Below, piece after piece: positions 15,334-23,284 of a DNA stretch of 64,000 bases. The DNA comes from Synechococcus sp. GreenBA-s (GTDB lineage Bacteria; Cyanobacteriota; Cyanobacteriia; PCC-6307; Cyanobiaceae): positions 21,198-85,197 of the forward strand of contig NZ_JAGQBX010000006.1 of the NCBI RefSeq assembly GCF_024345855.1, in the 5' to 3' direction. How positions within the stretch are numbered: position 1 is the stretch's first letter; every line of letters starts with the position of its first letter. The translations under genes were made by a program, and so were the position numbers. The notes under the pieces are model-generated. The model was not told the origin of the DNA. It ran no database searches and saw only the letters and a program-made list of their open reading frames with translations.

Positions 15334-18249
15334 ATGGGGCCAGCGGCACGGGCGCCCGGGCGACCACCACGCCACCGACAGGCGACGGGATTGCTGTGGC
15401 TGCTGCTGATCGGACTCCTGGCCCTGGCCGGCGCCGAGGCCGTTCCCGCCCAGGCCCTGCCCGGCCAGCGCCGCGATCCCCCCGGCGCGCTCCCCCTGAT
15501 TGTCGGCCTGGCGCTGCTCGGCGCCGGCCTGCTCGGCTGGAACGTGCAGCTGCGGCGCCGCCTGCACCGCCGCGACCAGGCGCTGCAGCGCAGCGAAGCG
15601 CACGCCCTCGCCACCCTGCAGGCCATCCCCGACCTGCTGTTCGAAATGGATCGCCAGGGGCGCTACCTGGCCGTGCAGGCCCAGGATCCCGAGCAACTGG
15701 TGGCCCAGCGGGAGCTGCTGCTCGGCCGCAGCGTGCACGAGGTGATGCCGCCCGCCGCCGCCGCCGCCTGCCTGGAGGCCCTGGCCGAGGCCGATCGGCG
15801 GGGCAGCGCCAAGGGCTACCAGATCCTGTTGCCGCTGCCGGAGGGGGAGCGCTGGTTTGAAGTGTCCGTGGCCAGGAAGTGCGGCGGTCCCGGCGCTCCA
15901 GACACCTATGTGGTGCTCTCCCGCGACATCCACGAGCGCAAGATCGCCCTGGAGGAACTGCAGCGCCAGATCCGCTACTACGCCATCCTCAGCCGCTGCA
16001 ACGACGCCATCCTCGCCAGCCGCAGCGAGGCCGAGCTGATGCAGCGCATCTGCGAGGAGGCCATCAGCAGCGGGGTGCTGCGCATGGCCTGGATCGGCCT
16101 GGTGGATCCCGCCAGCGGGCGGGTGAAGCCCGAGGCCTGGGCCGGCGTGGGCACCGACTATCTCACCGACATCCAGATCTCGATCGCAGCCGACAGCCCC
16201 TACGGCCAGGGTCCCACCGGCACGTCAATCCGCGAGGACCGGCCCTTCTGGTGCCAGGACTACCAGCACGATCCGGCCACCGCCCCCTGGCATGGCCGGG
16301 GTGAGCAGTTCGGTTGGAAGGCCTCGGCCTCGCTGCCGCTGCACCGGGGGGGAGCCGGCATCGGCGCCCTCACCCTCTATTCCTCGGAAGCCAACGCCTT
16401 CACCGCCAGCGTGCAGCGGCTGCTGCTCGACATGGCCACGGACCTGGACCTGGCCCTGGATCGCTTCGCCTTCGAGGCCGAACAGGAGCAGCTGCGCGCG
16501 GCGGTGCTCCAGAGCGAGCGCCAGTACCGGGAACTCACCGAAACCATCAACGACGTGGTCTGGCGGATTGAGGCGCAGAGCCTGAGGCCGCTCTACTTCA
16601 GTCCCTCGGTGCAGCAGCTCTGGGGCTATGGGCCCGAGGCGGTGCAGCGGGAGCTGCCGCTGCGGGCCTACGGCCCCCGGTTCCGGCTCTGGCGGCAGCA
16701 GCGCCAGCTCGACTACAGCCGCTGGCAGGCGCGGGGCCGCGGAGCCAGCCCGATCAGCCTGCCGCTCGAGGAGATGGAGCTGCGGCGCCGCGATGGCCGC
16801 GCCGTGTGGGTGGAGAGCTCGATCAGCCTGGTGCCGCAGGGCTCCAGCGGCCGGCCGGAGTTTCACGGCGTCTCCCGCGACATCACCTCCCGCAAACAGG
16901 CGGAACAGGAAGTGGAGCGACTCGCCCACTTCGACCGGCTCACGGGCCTGGCCAACCGCGACCTGCTCAACCAGGAGTTCCAGTTCGTGCTCAACACCTG
17001 CCTGCGGGAGCATGAGCCGGTGGCGGTGATGCTGCTCAACCTGGATCACTTCCAGGTGATCAACGACTCCCTGGGCAGCGAGGCCGGCGACCGGCTGCTG
17101 GTGGAGACGGCCCAGCGGCTGCGCCGCAGCCTGCGCAGCTCCGATGTGATCGCCCGGGTGGGTGGCGATGAATTCCTGATCGTGCTGCCGAAGCTCAAGG
17201 CGCGCGACGCGGCGATCCTGGCCGCCACGCTGCAGGCGGCCGTGGTCGAGGCCTGGCACGACGACGGCCATGAGGTGGTCGTGACCGCCTCGGTGGGCAT
17301 CGCCATGGCCCCGGACGACGGCCGCGACCGCGACCTGCTGGCCCGCAAGGCGAGCCTGGCGCTCCACGACGTGAAGCAGGGGCAGCCCAACGGCTACCGC
17401 TTCTTCACCGACGAACTGCAGGCCCACACGGCCCGCACCATGCAGCTCTCCAACGCCCTGCGCTTCGCCCTGGAGCGCGGCGAATTCCGGGTGGTGTATC
17501 AACCCCAGGTCGACACCGCCACGGGGGCGGTGCTCGGGGCGGAAGCCCTGCTGCGCTGGCAGCATCCGGAGCTGGGCCCGATCTCCCCGGCGGAGTTCAT
17601 CCCCGTGGCGGAGCGCAACGGGCTGATCCTGCCGATCGGCCGCTGGGTACTGGAGCAGGCGATCCAGCAGCTGCAGCAGTGGATCGACGCCGGCCAGGCA
17701 CCGCCCCGCATCGCCGTGAATCTCTCGGCGCTGCAGTTCCGCCAGGCGGATCTGGCCGACCAGACAGTCGCCCTGTTGGCCCGGGCCGGCGTGCCCGCCG
17801 ATCTGCTGGAGCTCGAACTCACCGAGACGGCCACGATGGAAGACCCGACAGGCGCCAGGCGCACCATCCACCAGCTCGACCAGCTCGGCATCCGCTTCGC
17901 CATCGACGACTTCGGCACGGGCTATTCCTCGCTGAGCAACCTGCGCCAGCTCAAGGTCTCCAAGCTCAAGATCGACGCCTCCTTCATCCGCGACCTGAAC
18001 GTCAACGCCGATGCCCGCGCCATCGTGACGGGGATCGTCAACATGGCGCGGGGCATGGGCATCCGCACCCTGGCCGAGGGGGTGGAATGCCTCACAGAGC
18101 AGCGCTTCCTGCAGCAGCAGGGCTGCGATGAGATCCAGGGCTTTCTGTTCGCCGAGCCCCTGTCCCCCGAGGCGTTCATCGCCTACGTCGCGCGCACGCG
18201 AGACGATGCCGCGGCGGCGGGGCAACGGCAGCAGGCGCCAACGGGCTAG
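15334..18249 (+). CDS. PAS-GAF-PAS-GGDEF-EAL cyclic-di-GMP turnover protein (second of tandem pair)
   Basis: 971 residues from ATG at 15334, chosen because a membrane leader (HRQATGLLWLLLIGLLALAG) follows directly; TTG at 15271 would add 21 low-complexity residues. It is a full-length paralogue of the preceding gene: two N-terminal hydrophobic helices, PAS, GAF (WAGVGTDYLTDIQIS), PAS, GGDEF and EAL. The GGDEF motif is canonical (610-614, VGGDEF) with an RxxD inhibitory site (RSSD) five residues upstream. EAL is at 737-739 with NLSALQF, ELTET, DDFGTGYSSL, KIDASF and AEGVE all kept. Both cyclase and phosphodiesterase activities look intact. The stop shares the palindrome CTAG with the stop of the convergent PilZ gene. 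Confidence 0.9.
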   Translation: MGPAARAPGRPPRHRQATGLLWLLLIGLLALAGAEAVPAQALPGQRRDPPGALPLIVGLALLGAGLLGWNVQLRRRLHRRDQALQRSEAHALATLQAIPDLLFEMDRQGRYLAVQAQDPEQLVAQRELLLGRSVHEVMPPAAAAACLEALAEADRRGSAKGYQILLPLPEGERWFEVSVARKCGGPGAPDTYVVLSRDIHERKIALEELQRQIRYYAILSRCNDAILASRSEAELMQRICEEAISSGVLRMAWIGLVDPASGRVKPEAWAGVGTDYLTDIQISIAADSPYGQGPTGTSIREDRPFWCQDYQHDPATAPWHGRGEQFGWKASASLPLHRGGAGIGALTLYSSEANAFTASVQRLLLDMATDLDLALDRFAFEAEQEQLRAAVLQSERQYRELTETINDVVWRIEAQSLRPLYFSPSVQQLWGYGPEAVQRELPLRAYGPRFRLWRQQRQLDYSRWQARGRGASPISLPLEEMELRRRDGRAVWVESSISLVPQGSSGRPEFHGVSRDITSRKQAEQEVERLAHFDRLTGLANRDLLNQEFQFVLNTCLREHEPVAVMLLNLDHFQVINDSLGSEAGDRLLVETAQRLRRSLRSSDVIARVGGDEFLIVLPKLKARDAAILAATLQAAVVEAWHDDGHEVVVTASVGIAMAPDDGRDRDLLARKASLALHDVKQGQPNGYRFFTDELQAHTARTMQLSNALRFALERGEFRVVYQPQVDTATGAVLGAEALLRWQHPELGPISPAEFIPVAERNGLILPIGRWVLEQAIQQLQQWIDAGQAPPRIAVNLSALQFRQADLADQTVALLARAGVPADLLELELTETATMEDPTGARRTIHQLDQLGIRFAIDDFGTGYSSLSNLRQLKVSKLKIDASFIRDLNVNADARAIVTGIVNMARGMGIRTLAEGVECLTEQRFLQQQGCDEIQGFLFAEPLSPEAFIAYVARTRDDAAAAGQRQQAPTG

Positions 18250-18758
18250 GTCCCGGGCCCCTCGTCGCTCCAGTGGTGGTCGAGGTAGGCGTCGAGGAAG
18301 GTGGCCGCGGGCAGCTGGGCACCGCCGCTGAAGCAGAGCCCCAGGAAGGCATCGTGGCTCTTGCTGCCCAGCCAGCGGATCTCCACCGCCAGGCTCACGC
18401 TCTCTGGGCCCACCGGGTCGTAGAGCAACACCTGGCCGCAAGCACCGCAGCTGGCCGAGAGCTGCCCCTGCACCGCCAGGCAGAGGCCGCCCTCACTGAG
18501 GTCCCAGAGGTTGCCGCAGAGCTCCTGCCCATCCTCCAGCACCAGCACACCGCGCACCGCAGCGGCTCCGATCGGGGCCAGCCGCCGCCGGTGGGCACGC
18601 CGGTTCAGCGCACTGCGTCGGGAGGAGCCGTCCCGCCGCGAAGGCCCCTCCAGCAGGGTCTCGTCCTCGCTGGACTGCTGCCGTTGGCGTCGCTCGCCGC
18701 CACGGCGCCGCTCGCCGAGCAGAGCCCTCAGCAGCCGGCGGGACATCGCAGCACACAC
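18246..18758 (-). CDS. PilZ-domain protein (cyclic-di-GMP binding), second copy
   Basis: 170 residues; ATG at 18746 is an alternative start. The N-terminus is strongly basic (MSRRLLRALLGERRRGGERR), then a Ser/Arg-rich linker, then PilZ. RRAHRRR supplies R-x3-R and WDLSEGG supplies D-x-S-x2-G, so c-di-GMP binding is expected. It ends PAATFLDAYLDHHW, paralleling the PGTFLDRL end of the first PilZ protein, so the two are paralogues sharing N- and C-terminal extensions. It converges on the tandem GGDEF-EAL genes, overlapping by three bases at the stop codons. A role as effector for those enzymes is inferred from location. Confidence 0.83.
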   Translation of the reverse strand: MCAAMSRRLLRALLGERRRGGERRQRQQSSEDETLLEGPSRRDGSSRRSALNRRAHRRRLAPIGAAAVRGVLVLEDGQELCGNLWDLSEGGLCLAVQGQLSASCGACGQVLLYDPVGPESVSLAVEIRWLGSKSHDAFLGLCFSGGAQLPAATFLDAYLDHHWSDEGPGT

Positions 18759-18866
18759 AAGCTCCGCCCGCTTTAGCGCAACTGGCGTGGCTACGCAGCC
18801 CCTTCGGGGCGCCGCGACACAGAGTGCAAGGGGGCCGCCAAGGCCCCCGCCAAGGCCAAGGCCATG

Positions 18867-18890
18867 AAAAAACCCCGCCGCAGCGGGGTT
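18867..18890 (-). terminator. Rho-independent terminator of psaI-psaL
   Basis: On the minus strand CCCCGC-TGCG-GCGGGG forms a 6-bp GC stem with a 4-base loop followed by six or more T residues, about 45 bases after the psaL stop. Confidence 0.85.
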
Positions 18891-18932
18891 GTCAGAACGG
18901 GCTTGCGCTCAGGGAAGCTCAGGAGGCTGGGT

Positions 18933-19424
18933 TCAGCCCACGCTCCAGACGCCACCGGCGATCTTCACCAGGGGAGCCACCACCGCGGTGCCGGCCAGGA
19001 ACCAGGCGAAGGCGGCACCGCCGGTGCCACCCAGCCAGAAGCCGCTGGCGAACTCGGCCCAGCCGGCCTTGGTGAACAGGTCGGCCGGGGGGTTGTCGAT
19101 GGTGGCATCCGCGGGCTGCACGCTGGGGCCGGTGCCGGCGGTGCCGTAGAGGGACAGCGCCACGGTGAGGATCGACACCAGGCCGATCGCGGCGAGCAGG
19201 CCGGCGGTGCTGGCGTAGTCGGTGTTGCGCAGGGGGCCGGTGATGGCGAAGGGCCCGTAGATGAAGAAGCCGTGGGCGGCACCGATCTCCAGGCCGCGGC
19301 GGTTGGGCGACAGGCTGGGGCGGTAGGCCGGCAGGGCGTTCAGGAACGCCTTGGAGAAATAGCTGCTGTTGACGGGGGTGGCCAGATTGCCGACGGTCGG
19401 GTCGGCGACGGGGGTCACGGTCAT
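18933..19424 (-). CDS. psaL: Photosystem I reaction centre subunit XI (PsaL)
   Basis: 163 residues from ATG at 19424; codons upstream to 19532 are in frame but overlap psaI and carry no PsaL sequence. Recognisable parts are [23 protein letters not shown], a hydrophobic helix ([20 protein letters not shown]) and a last helix ([19 protein letters not shown]). PsaL sits at the trimerisation face of cyanobacterial photosystem I and binds chlorophyll. It follows psaI by 43 bases on the same strand, so the two form an operon closed by the hairpin at 18867-18890. Confidence 0.96.
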   Translation of the reverse strand: MTVTPVADPTVGNLATPVNSSYFSKAFLNALPAYRPSLSPNRRGLEIGAAHGFFIYGPFAITGPLRNTDYASTAGLLAAIGLVSILTVALSLYGTAGTGPSVQPADATIDNPPADLFTKAGWAEFASGFWLGGTGGAAFAWFLAGTAVVAPLVKIAGGVWSVG

Positions 19425-19467
19425 CGGTGGAGGGAAGTCGGTGGGCTGGGGCTGGACGCGCGGCGGA

Positions 19468-19584
19468 TCAGTCGCGGGCTTCAACCACGTTGAACAGCAG
19501 GGCCATGGCCACCGCGGGGCCGAGCAACCCAACGAGGGGCACGAATACCGAGGGCAACCAGGCGGCGGCGAAATCTCCGGTCAT
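19468..19584 (-). CDS. psaI: Photosystem I subunit VIII (PsaI), 38 residues
   Basis: A short frame from ATG at 19584 to TGA at 19468-19470 encodes a 38-residue single-helix protein: [20 protein letters not shown], continuing [18 protein letters not shown]. The pattern of polar N-terminus, W-L-P-x-x-F-V-P-x-V and one transmembrane helix ending in a short acidic/basic tail is that of PsaI. PsaI binds next to PsaL in photosystem I and stabilises it. The position directly upstream of psaL on the same strand is the usual cyanobacterial arrangement and supports the call. Confidence 0.93.
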   Translation of the reverse strand: MTGDFAAAWLPSVFVPLVGLLGPAVAMALLFNVVEARD

Positions 19585-19750
19585 CAGCGTGGGCCAATAC
19601 AGCTACCGTCGGCACTGTACGGATCACCTCCAGAGCTGCTCTTGGGCGGCTTGGGTGGCGACATAAAAGTTCAATCCGCGATCCCGCCGCGGGCCAATCC
19701 GCGCCCCTGGCGCACACCATCCGCCCCCTCCCCGACCGCCGGTATCCGCC

Positions 19751-20353
19751 ATGTCCCAGGCCCTCGGTGGCGCCGTCGTCTCCGCTGTGCTGGTGGCCGC
19801 CTGGCTGCTGGGCCGGCGCCGGCCGGCGCTGATCCACTCCACCGACGCCGCGGCCGTGGCGGCCCTGAACCGCACCCAGATGGCCCTGATCGCGGGGAGC
19901 GGCAGCGGGGCGACCGGCACCGAAGCCAGGGCTGACACCGAGGAGGAAGCAGGCAGCGCGGCCACAGCGGATCCGGCCGCGCCGCCGGAAGGCCCATCGG
20001 ATCCAGCGCTCGCCCTGGACTGGCCCCTGGATCGGCCGAGCCTGCAGCAGCTGGGCGCGGAGCAGCTGCACCTGCAGCCCCCCCACGACGCCCGCAACCG
20101 TGCCGCCCTGCTGCACCAGCTCCAGGCCGACTTCGCCGCCGCGGGCGTGGCCCGCCGCCGTGCCCTGGCCCGCTGCGTCGCCTGGGGCGATCGGGCCACC
20201 CTGCCGCTGGTGCAGCGGGGCCTGCGGGATGCCGATCCGGTGGTGGCGGGCCTGGCGGCCCGGGCCATGGAGGCCTTCCGCGGCCGCAGCCAGGCACCGG
20301 CGGAGGCGGCTCAGCCGCTGAGGCTGCCCCGCAACGTCTCGCGCACCCTGTAG
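19751..20353 (+). CDS. Small membrane-anchored HEAT-like protein, function unknown
   Basis: 200 residues. One N-terminal transmembrane helix (ALGGAVVSAVLVAAWLLGRR), then an acidic Ala/Gly/Glu-rich linker to about residue 90. The C-terminal ~90 residues have HEAT-like helices (LLHQLQADFAAAGVARRRAL, WGDRATLPLVQRGLRDADPV, VAGLAARAMEAFRG). The family appears to be restricted to picocyanobacteria (recollection, not searched). It has no assigned function. Its last 43 bases overlap the opposite-strand glycosyltransferase gene, and it diverges from psaI-psaL. Confidence 0.65.
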   Translation: MSQALGGAVVSAVLVAAWLLGRRRPALIHSTDAAAVAALNRTQMALIAGSGSGATGTEARADTEEEAGSAATADPAAPPEGPSDPALALDWPLDRPSLQQLGAEQLHLQPPHDARNRAALLHQLQADFAAAGVARRRALARCVAWGDRATLPLVQRGLRDADPVVAGLAARAMEAFRGRSQAPAEAAQPLRLPRNVSRTL

Positions 20354-21318
20354 ATCGGCCGGCCCTGGCTCTCGTGGTAAGTGCGCATCTGCAGCTCCGC
20401 CAGCAGGCCGAAGCAGAACAGCTGCATCCCCGCGATCAGGGCCAGCACCGCCACCAGCAACAGGGGGCGGTTGCCGATGTCGGCGTCGGCGAAGAGCTTC
20501 TCGGCCACGAGGTAGAGGCTGAGCACCAGCCCGAAGGCGATCGACGCGAGCCCCCAGAAGCCGAACACGTGCATCGGCCGGGTCAGGAAGCGCTTCATGA
20601 ACCACACCGTGAGCAGGTCCATCAGCACCCGGAAGGTGCGATCGAGGCCGTACTTGCTCTGGCCGAACTGGCGGGCGTTGTGGTTCACCTTCACCTCGCT
20701 GATCCTCGCCCCCTCGATGAAGGCCAGGGCCGGCAGGAAGCGGTGCAGCTCGCCGTAGAGGTTCATGTCCTCCACCAGCTCGCGGCGGTAGGCCTTGAGC
20801 GAGCAGCCATAGTCGTGCAGGCGCACGCCGGTGACGCGGGCGATCAGGCGGTTGGCGACCTTGGAGGGCAGGAGGCGGCTCACCGCGTTGTCCTGGCGCT
20901 GGTGGCGCCAGCCGCTCACCAGGTCGAAGCCCCGCTCCAGTTCGGCCAGCAGCATCGGGATGTCGGCCGGATCGTTCTGCAGGTCGCCGTCGAGGGTCAC
21001 GATCACGGCGCCGCGGCTGGCATCGAAGCCGGCCGCCATGGCCGGGGTCTGGCCGTAGTTGCGGCGCAGCAGCACCGCCACCAGCTCGGGGGTGGCCGGC
21101 GCCAGCTGCTTCAGCACCGCGGCCGTGGCGTCGCTGGAGCCGTCGTCGACGAGCACCAGCTCGAAGCTGCGCCCCAGGGGCCGCAGGGCCGCCAGCAGCT
21201 TCTCCACCAGCAGTGGCAGGCTCTCCGCCTCGTTGAAGAGGGGCACCACCACCGAGAGCTCCGGCGCCGTGTCGGCCGGGGTTGCGGGGCTGGGCTGGGG
21301 CAGGGGAGGCTCAGTCAT
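20311..21318 (-). CDS. Family 2 glycosyltransferase, DPM1/ArnC-like, with C-terminal membrane helices
   Basis: 335 residues. The GT-A domain has the expected acidic motifs: ELSVVVPLFNEAESLP, FELVLVDDGSSDATA and VIVTLDGDLQNDPAD (DxD-type). RQFGQSKYGLDRTFRVLMDL is typical of polyprenyl-phosphate sugar transferases. Two transmembrane helices follow near residues 235-260 and 275-300 (LLLVAVLALIAGMQLFCFGL). Enzymes of this type move mannose, glucose or a modified sugar from a nucleotide sugar onto a polyprenyl phosphate at the inner membrane for cell-envelope glycans. The 3' end overlaps the convergent HEAT-like gene. It lies 35 bases downstream of the NlpC/P60 gene, so the two are likely one operon. 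Confidence 0.88.
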   Translation of the reverse strand: MTEPPLPQPSPATPADTAPELSVVVPLFNEAESLPLLVEKLLAALRPLGRSFELVLVDDGSSDATAAVLKQLAPATPELVAVLLRRNYGQTPAMAAGFDASRGAVIVTLDGDLQNDPADIPMLLAELERGFDLVSGWRHQRQDNAVSRLLPSKVANRLIARVTGVRLHDYGCSLKAYRRELVEDMNLYGELHRFLPALAFIEGARISEVKVNHNARQFGQSKYGLDRTFRVLMDLLTVWFMKRFLTRPMHVFGFWGLASIAFGLVLSLYLVAEKLFADADIGNRPLLLVAVLALIAGMQLFCFGLLAELQMRTYHESQGRPIYRVRETLRGSLSG

Positions 21319-21353
21319 CGGTGGGGCCGGATCGGAGCCACTGCCGCAGCAAC

Positions 21354-22130
21354 TTAGGGAAGAGGGGTGCCGTCATGGCAACGCACCACCCGCCCGGCGC
21401 CCCGCAGCTCCAGCCGGTAGTGCACCGACACCGGATCGGCCACCTGGGGATCGAGGCTGTCGACGCCCAGGCCGTCACGCCCGTGCTCGCGGCCGGAGCT
21501 GTGCAGATAGCGGCCCTGGCCCAGGTAGAGGCCCACGTGGCTGCAGCGCTGGGGCTTGCCGAAGAAGATCAGGTCACCGGGCCGCAGCAGGGCGTAATGG
21601 CCGGGCCGCACCGCCACGGGCTGGCAGAAGCGCTCCTGCTGGTAGGCATCGCGCGGAATCCACACACCGGCGGCCGCATAGGCCGTCTGGAGCAGGCCGG
21701 AGCAGTCGAAGTTGGGCCCGAGGCTGCCGCCCCAGAGGTAGCGGTTGGGCCGCTGCCGGGCCGCCGCGGCGAAGGCCAGCACCCGGGGCAGCCGCGCGGT
21801 GATGGCGGGCGCCGCCAGCAGGCGGGGGCGGTGGGGCCCGCTGGCGAAGGCGATGCCCAGCAGCTCCTCGGCCTCCAGCCAGCCGGGATAGCCGTCCTCC
21901 AGCAGGCGCACCCGCAGGCGGCCCGGGACCGTGGAGCCGCCGCTGCCCCCGGGCGCCTCCAGCACCTGCAGGCTGCGCCCCGCCGCGGCCTGGGTGGCCA
22001 GCCCGGGGCCCCGCGGGCTGCTGCGCAGTTCCACCGGCGCGGCCAGGCGCCAGCGGCTGCCGGGGCGCAGCAGCTCGGGGGCGACCGGCTGGCCGGGTTG
22101 AGCCAGGGCCGCGTTGCCTAATCTCGCCAT
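21354..22130 (-). CDS. NlpC/P60 family cell-wall peptidase (SH3b + C40)
   Basis: 258 residues. The N-terminal half (to ~125) looks like the bacterial SH3 region of cyanobacterial gamma-D-glutamyl-diamino-acid endopeptidases. The C-terminal half is a C40 catalytic domain with the triad visible: Cys in NFDCSGLLQTAYAAAG, His in CSHVGLYLG and His in YLHSSG. These enzymes cut stem peptides of peptidoglycan and take part in recycling or remodelling. No classical signal peptide is seen, which fits the family members that act on imported muropeptides. It is followed by the GT2 gene and starts back-to-back with the serine hydrolase gene, so a divergent promoter is squeezed into a few bases or lies within coding sequence. 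Confidence 0.87.
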   Translation of the reverse strand: MARLGNAALAQPGQPVAPELLRPGSRWRLAAPVELRSSPRGPGLATQAAAGRSLQVLEAPGGSGGSTVPGRLRVRLLEDGYPGWLEAEELLGIAFASGPHRPRLLAAPAITARLPRVLAFAAAARQRPNRYLWGGSLGPNFDCSGLLQTAYAAAGVWIPRDAYQQERFCQPVAVRPGHYALLRPGDLIFFGKPQRCSHVGLYLGQGRYLHSSGREHGRDGLGVDSLDPQVADPVSVHYRLELRGAGRVVRCHDGTPLP

Positions 22131-22147
22131 TGCCAGCAGGGGCCGCG

Positions 22148-23155
22148 ATGGGGTTCTACAGCCCGGATGGGGCCATGCAGCGGATCCTCGCCGATCAGAT
22201 CGGCGCCCTTGAAGCCCAGGGCCGCCCGGGCCTGGGCCAGCAGCTCTCGGTGACCTGGCTGCGCTACGACAGCTCCCTGCGCCAGAGCGCCGCCGGTGCC
22301 AGCAGTGGCTTCGATGCCGCGGGCTTCTGGCAGCGGCCCGTGGCCGGGGCGGCCTGGAACGGCGATCGCCCCCGCTATCCGGCCAGCGTCGTGAAGCTGC
22401 TCTACCTGGTGGCCGCGGAGGCCTGGCTACAGCGCCAGCTGATCGAGGAGGGCCCCGAGCTGCGCCGCGCCCTGGCCGACATGATCCGCGACTCCAGCAA
22501 CGACGCCACCGGCCTGGTGGTGGACCTGCTCAGCGGCACCAGCAGCGGCCCGGAGCTGCCGCCGGCCGCCTTCGCCCAGTGGAGCGCCCAGCGCCAGCTG
22601 GTGAACCAGTGGTTCGAGAGCCTGGGCTGGCCCGAATGGCCCGGCTGCAACGCCTGCCAGAAGACCTGGGGCGACGGGCCCTACGGCCGCGAGCGCCAGT
22701 CGTACGGGGAGGAGCTGCAGAACCGCAACCGCCTCAGCACCGACCTCACCGCCCGGGTGCTGCACGGGGTGATGGCGGGGGCGCTGGTGTCGCCGCCGGC
22801 CTGCGCCCGCATGCAGGAGCTGCTGGCCCGCTCCCTGGATCCGGCGGAGCGGGCCGCCGATCCCGAGAACCAGGCGGATGGCTTCATCGGCGGCGGCCTG
22901 CCCCTGGGCGCCCGGCTGTGGAGCAAGGCCGGCTGGATGACCCAGGCCCACCACGACGCCGCCTACGTGGAACTGGAGGGCCATCGGCCCTTCCTGCTGG
23001 TGATCTTCAGCGAGGGGGCCGAGCGGGCCCAGGACGAGACCCTGCTGCCGGACCTGACCCGCGCCCTGACAGCCAGCTGCCGGATTGACGTCCCAGCGGT
23101 GGATCCGAACGAGCCAGCGGACGACGCTGGCAGGCCCGAAGGGGCGGGGGAATGA
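22148..23155 (+). CDS. Serine hydrolase of the beta-lactamase/transpeptidase fold
   Basis: 335 residues from ATG at 22148 (AGGGG seven bases upstream); TTG at 22130 would overlap the divergent gene. The S-x2-K motif is in RYPASVVKLLYLV, the S-x-N motif in IRDSSNDATGLVV, and the third box appears as LWSKAGWMTQ (K-A-G instead of K-T/S-G). This is the Beta-lactamase2 (class A-like) family, widely annotated in cyanobacteria as serine hydrolase. There is no signal peptide, so a secreted beta-lactamase is unlikely. A cytosolic esterase or peptidase role, perhaps on wall fragments given the NlpC neighbour, is more plausible, but the substrate is unknown. Confidence 0.82.
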   Translation: MGFYSPDGAMQRILADQIGALEAQGRPGLGQQLSVTWLRYDSSLRQSAAGASSGFDAAGFWQRPVAGAAWNGDRPRYPASVVKLLYLVAAEAWLQRQLIEEGPELRRALADMIRDSSNDATGLVVDLLSGTSSGPELPPAAFAQWSAQRQLVNQWFESLGWPEWPGCNACQKTWGDGPYGRERQSYGEELQNRNRLSTDLTARVLHGVMAGALVSPPACARMQELLARSLDPAERAADPENQADGFIGGGLPLGARLWSKAGWMTQAHHDAAYVELEGHRPFLLVIFSEGAERAQDETLLPDLTRALTASCRIDVPAVDPNEPADDAGRPEGAGE

Positions 23156-23177
23156 AGCCCTGAGGTCAGGGCTGGAA

Positions 23178-23266
23178 CGGAGAGGGAGGGATTCGAACCC
23201 TCGACAGAAGTTGCCTCCTGTAACTCCTTAGCAGGGAGCCGCTTTCAACCACTCAGCCACCTCTCC
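23178..23266 (-). tRNA. tRNA-Ser (anticodon GCT)
   Basis: The minus strand folds as a class II tRNA: acceptor GGAGAGG/CCTCTCC, D arm GCTGAGTGGTTGAAAGC, anticodon stem CTCCC with loop containing GCT, a long variable arm and T arm GAGGGTTCGAATCCCTC, with discriminator G. The 89-base length and long variable arm fit serine; GCT reads AGC/AGT. CCA is not encoded. It lies between the serine hydrolase and alr genes. Confidence 0.95.
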
Positions 23267-23284
23267 AGCGGCCCGAAAAGCCTA

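Noticed and set aside
20374..21357. Long plus-strand frame (about 327 codons) opposite the GT2 gene
   Set aside because: It is His/Gln/Val-rich with no recognisable domain and is an antisense shadow of a clear glycosyltransferase. High GC gives many such frames in this window (others opposite alr, rpoA, secY and the GGDEF-EAL genes).
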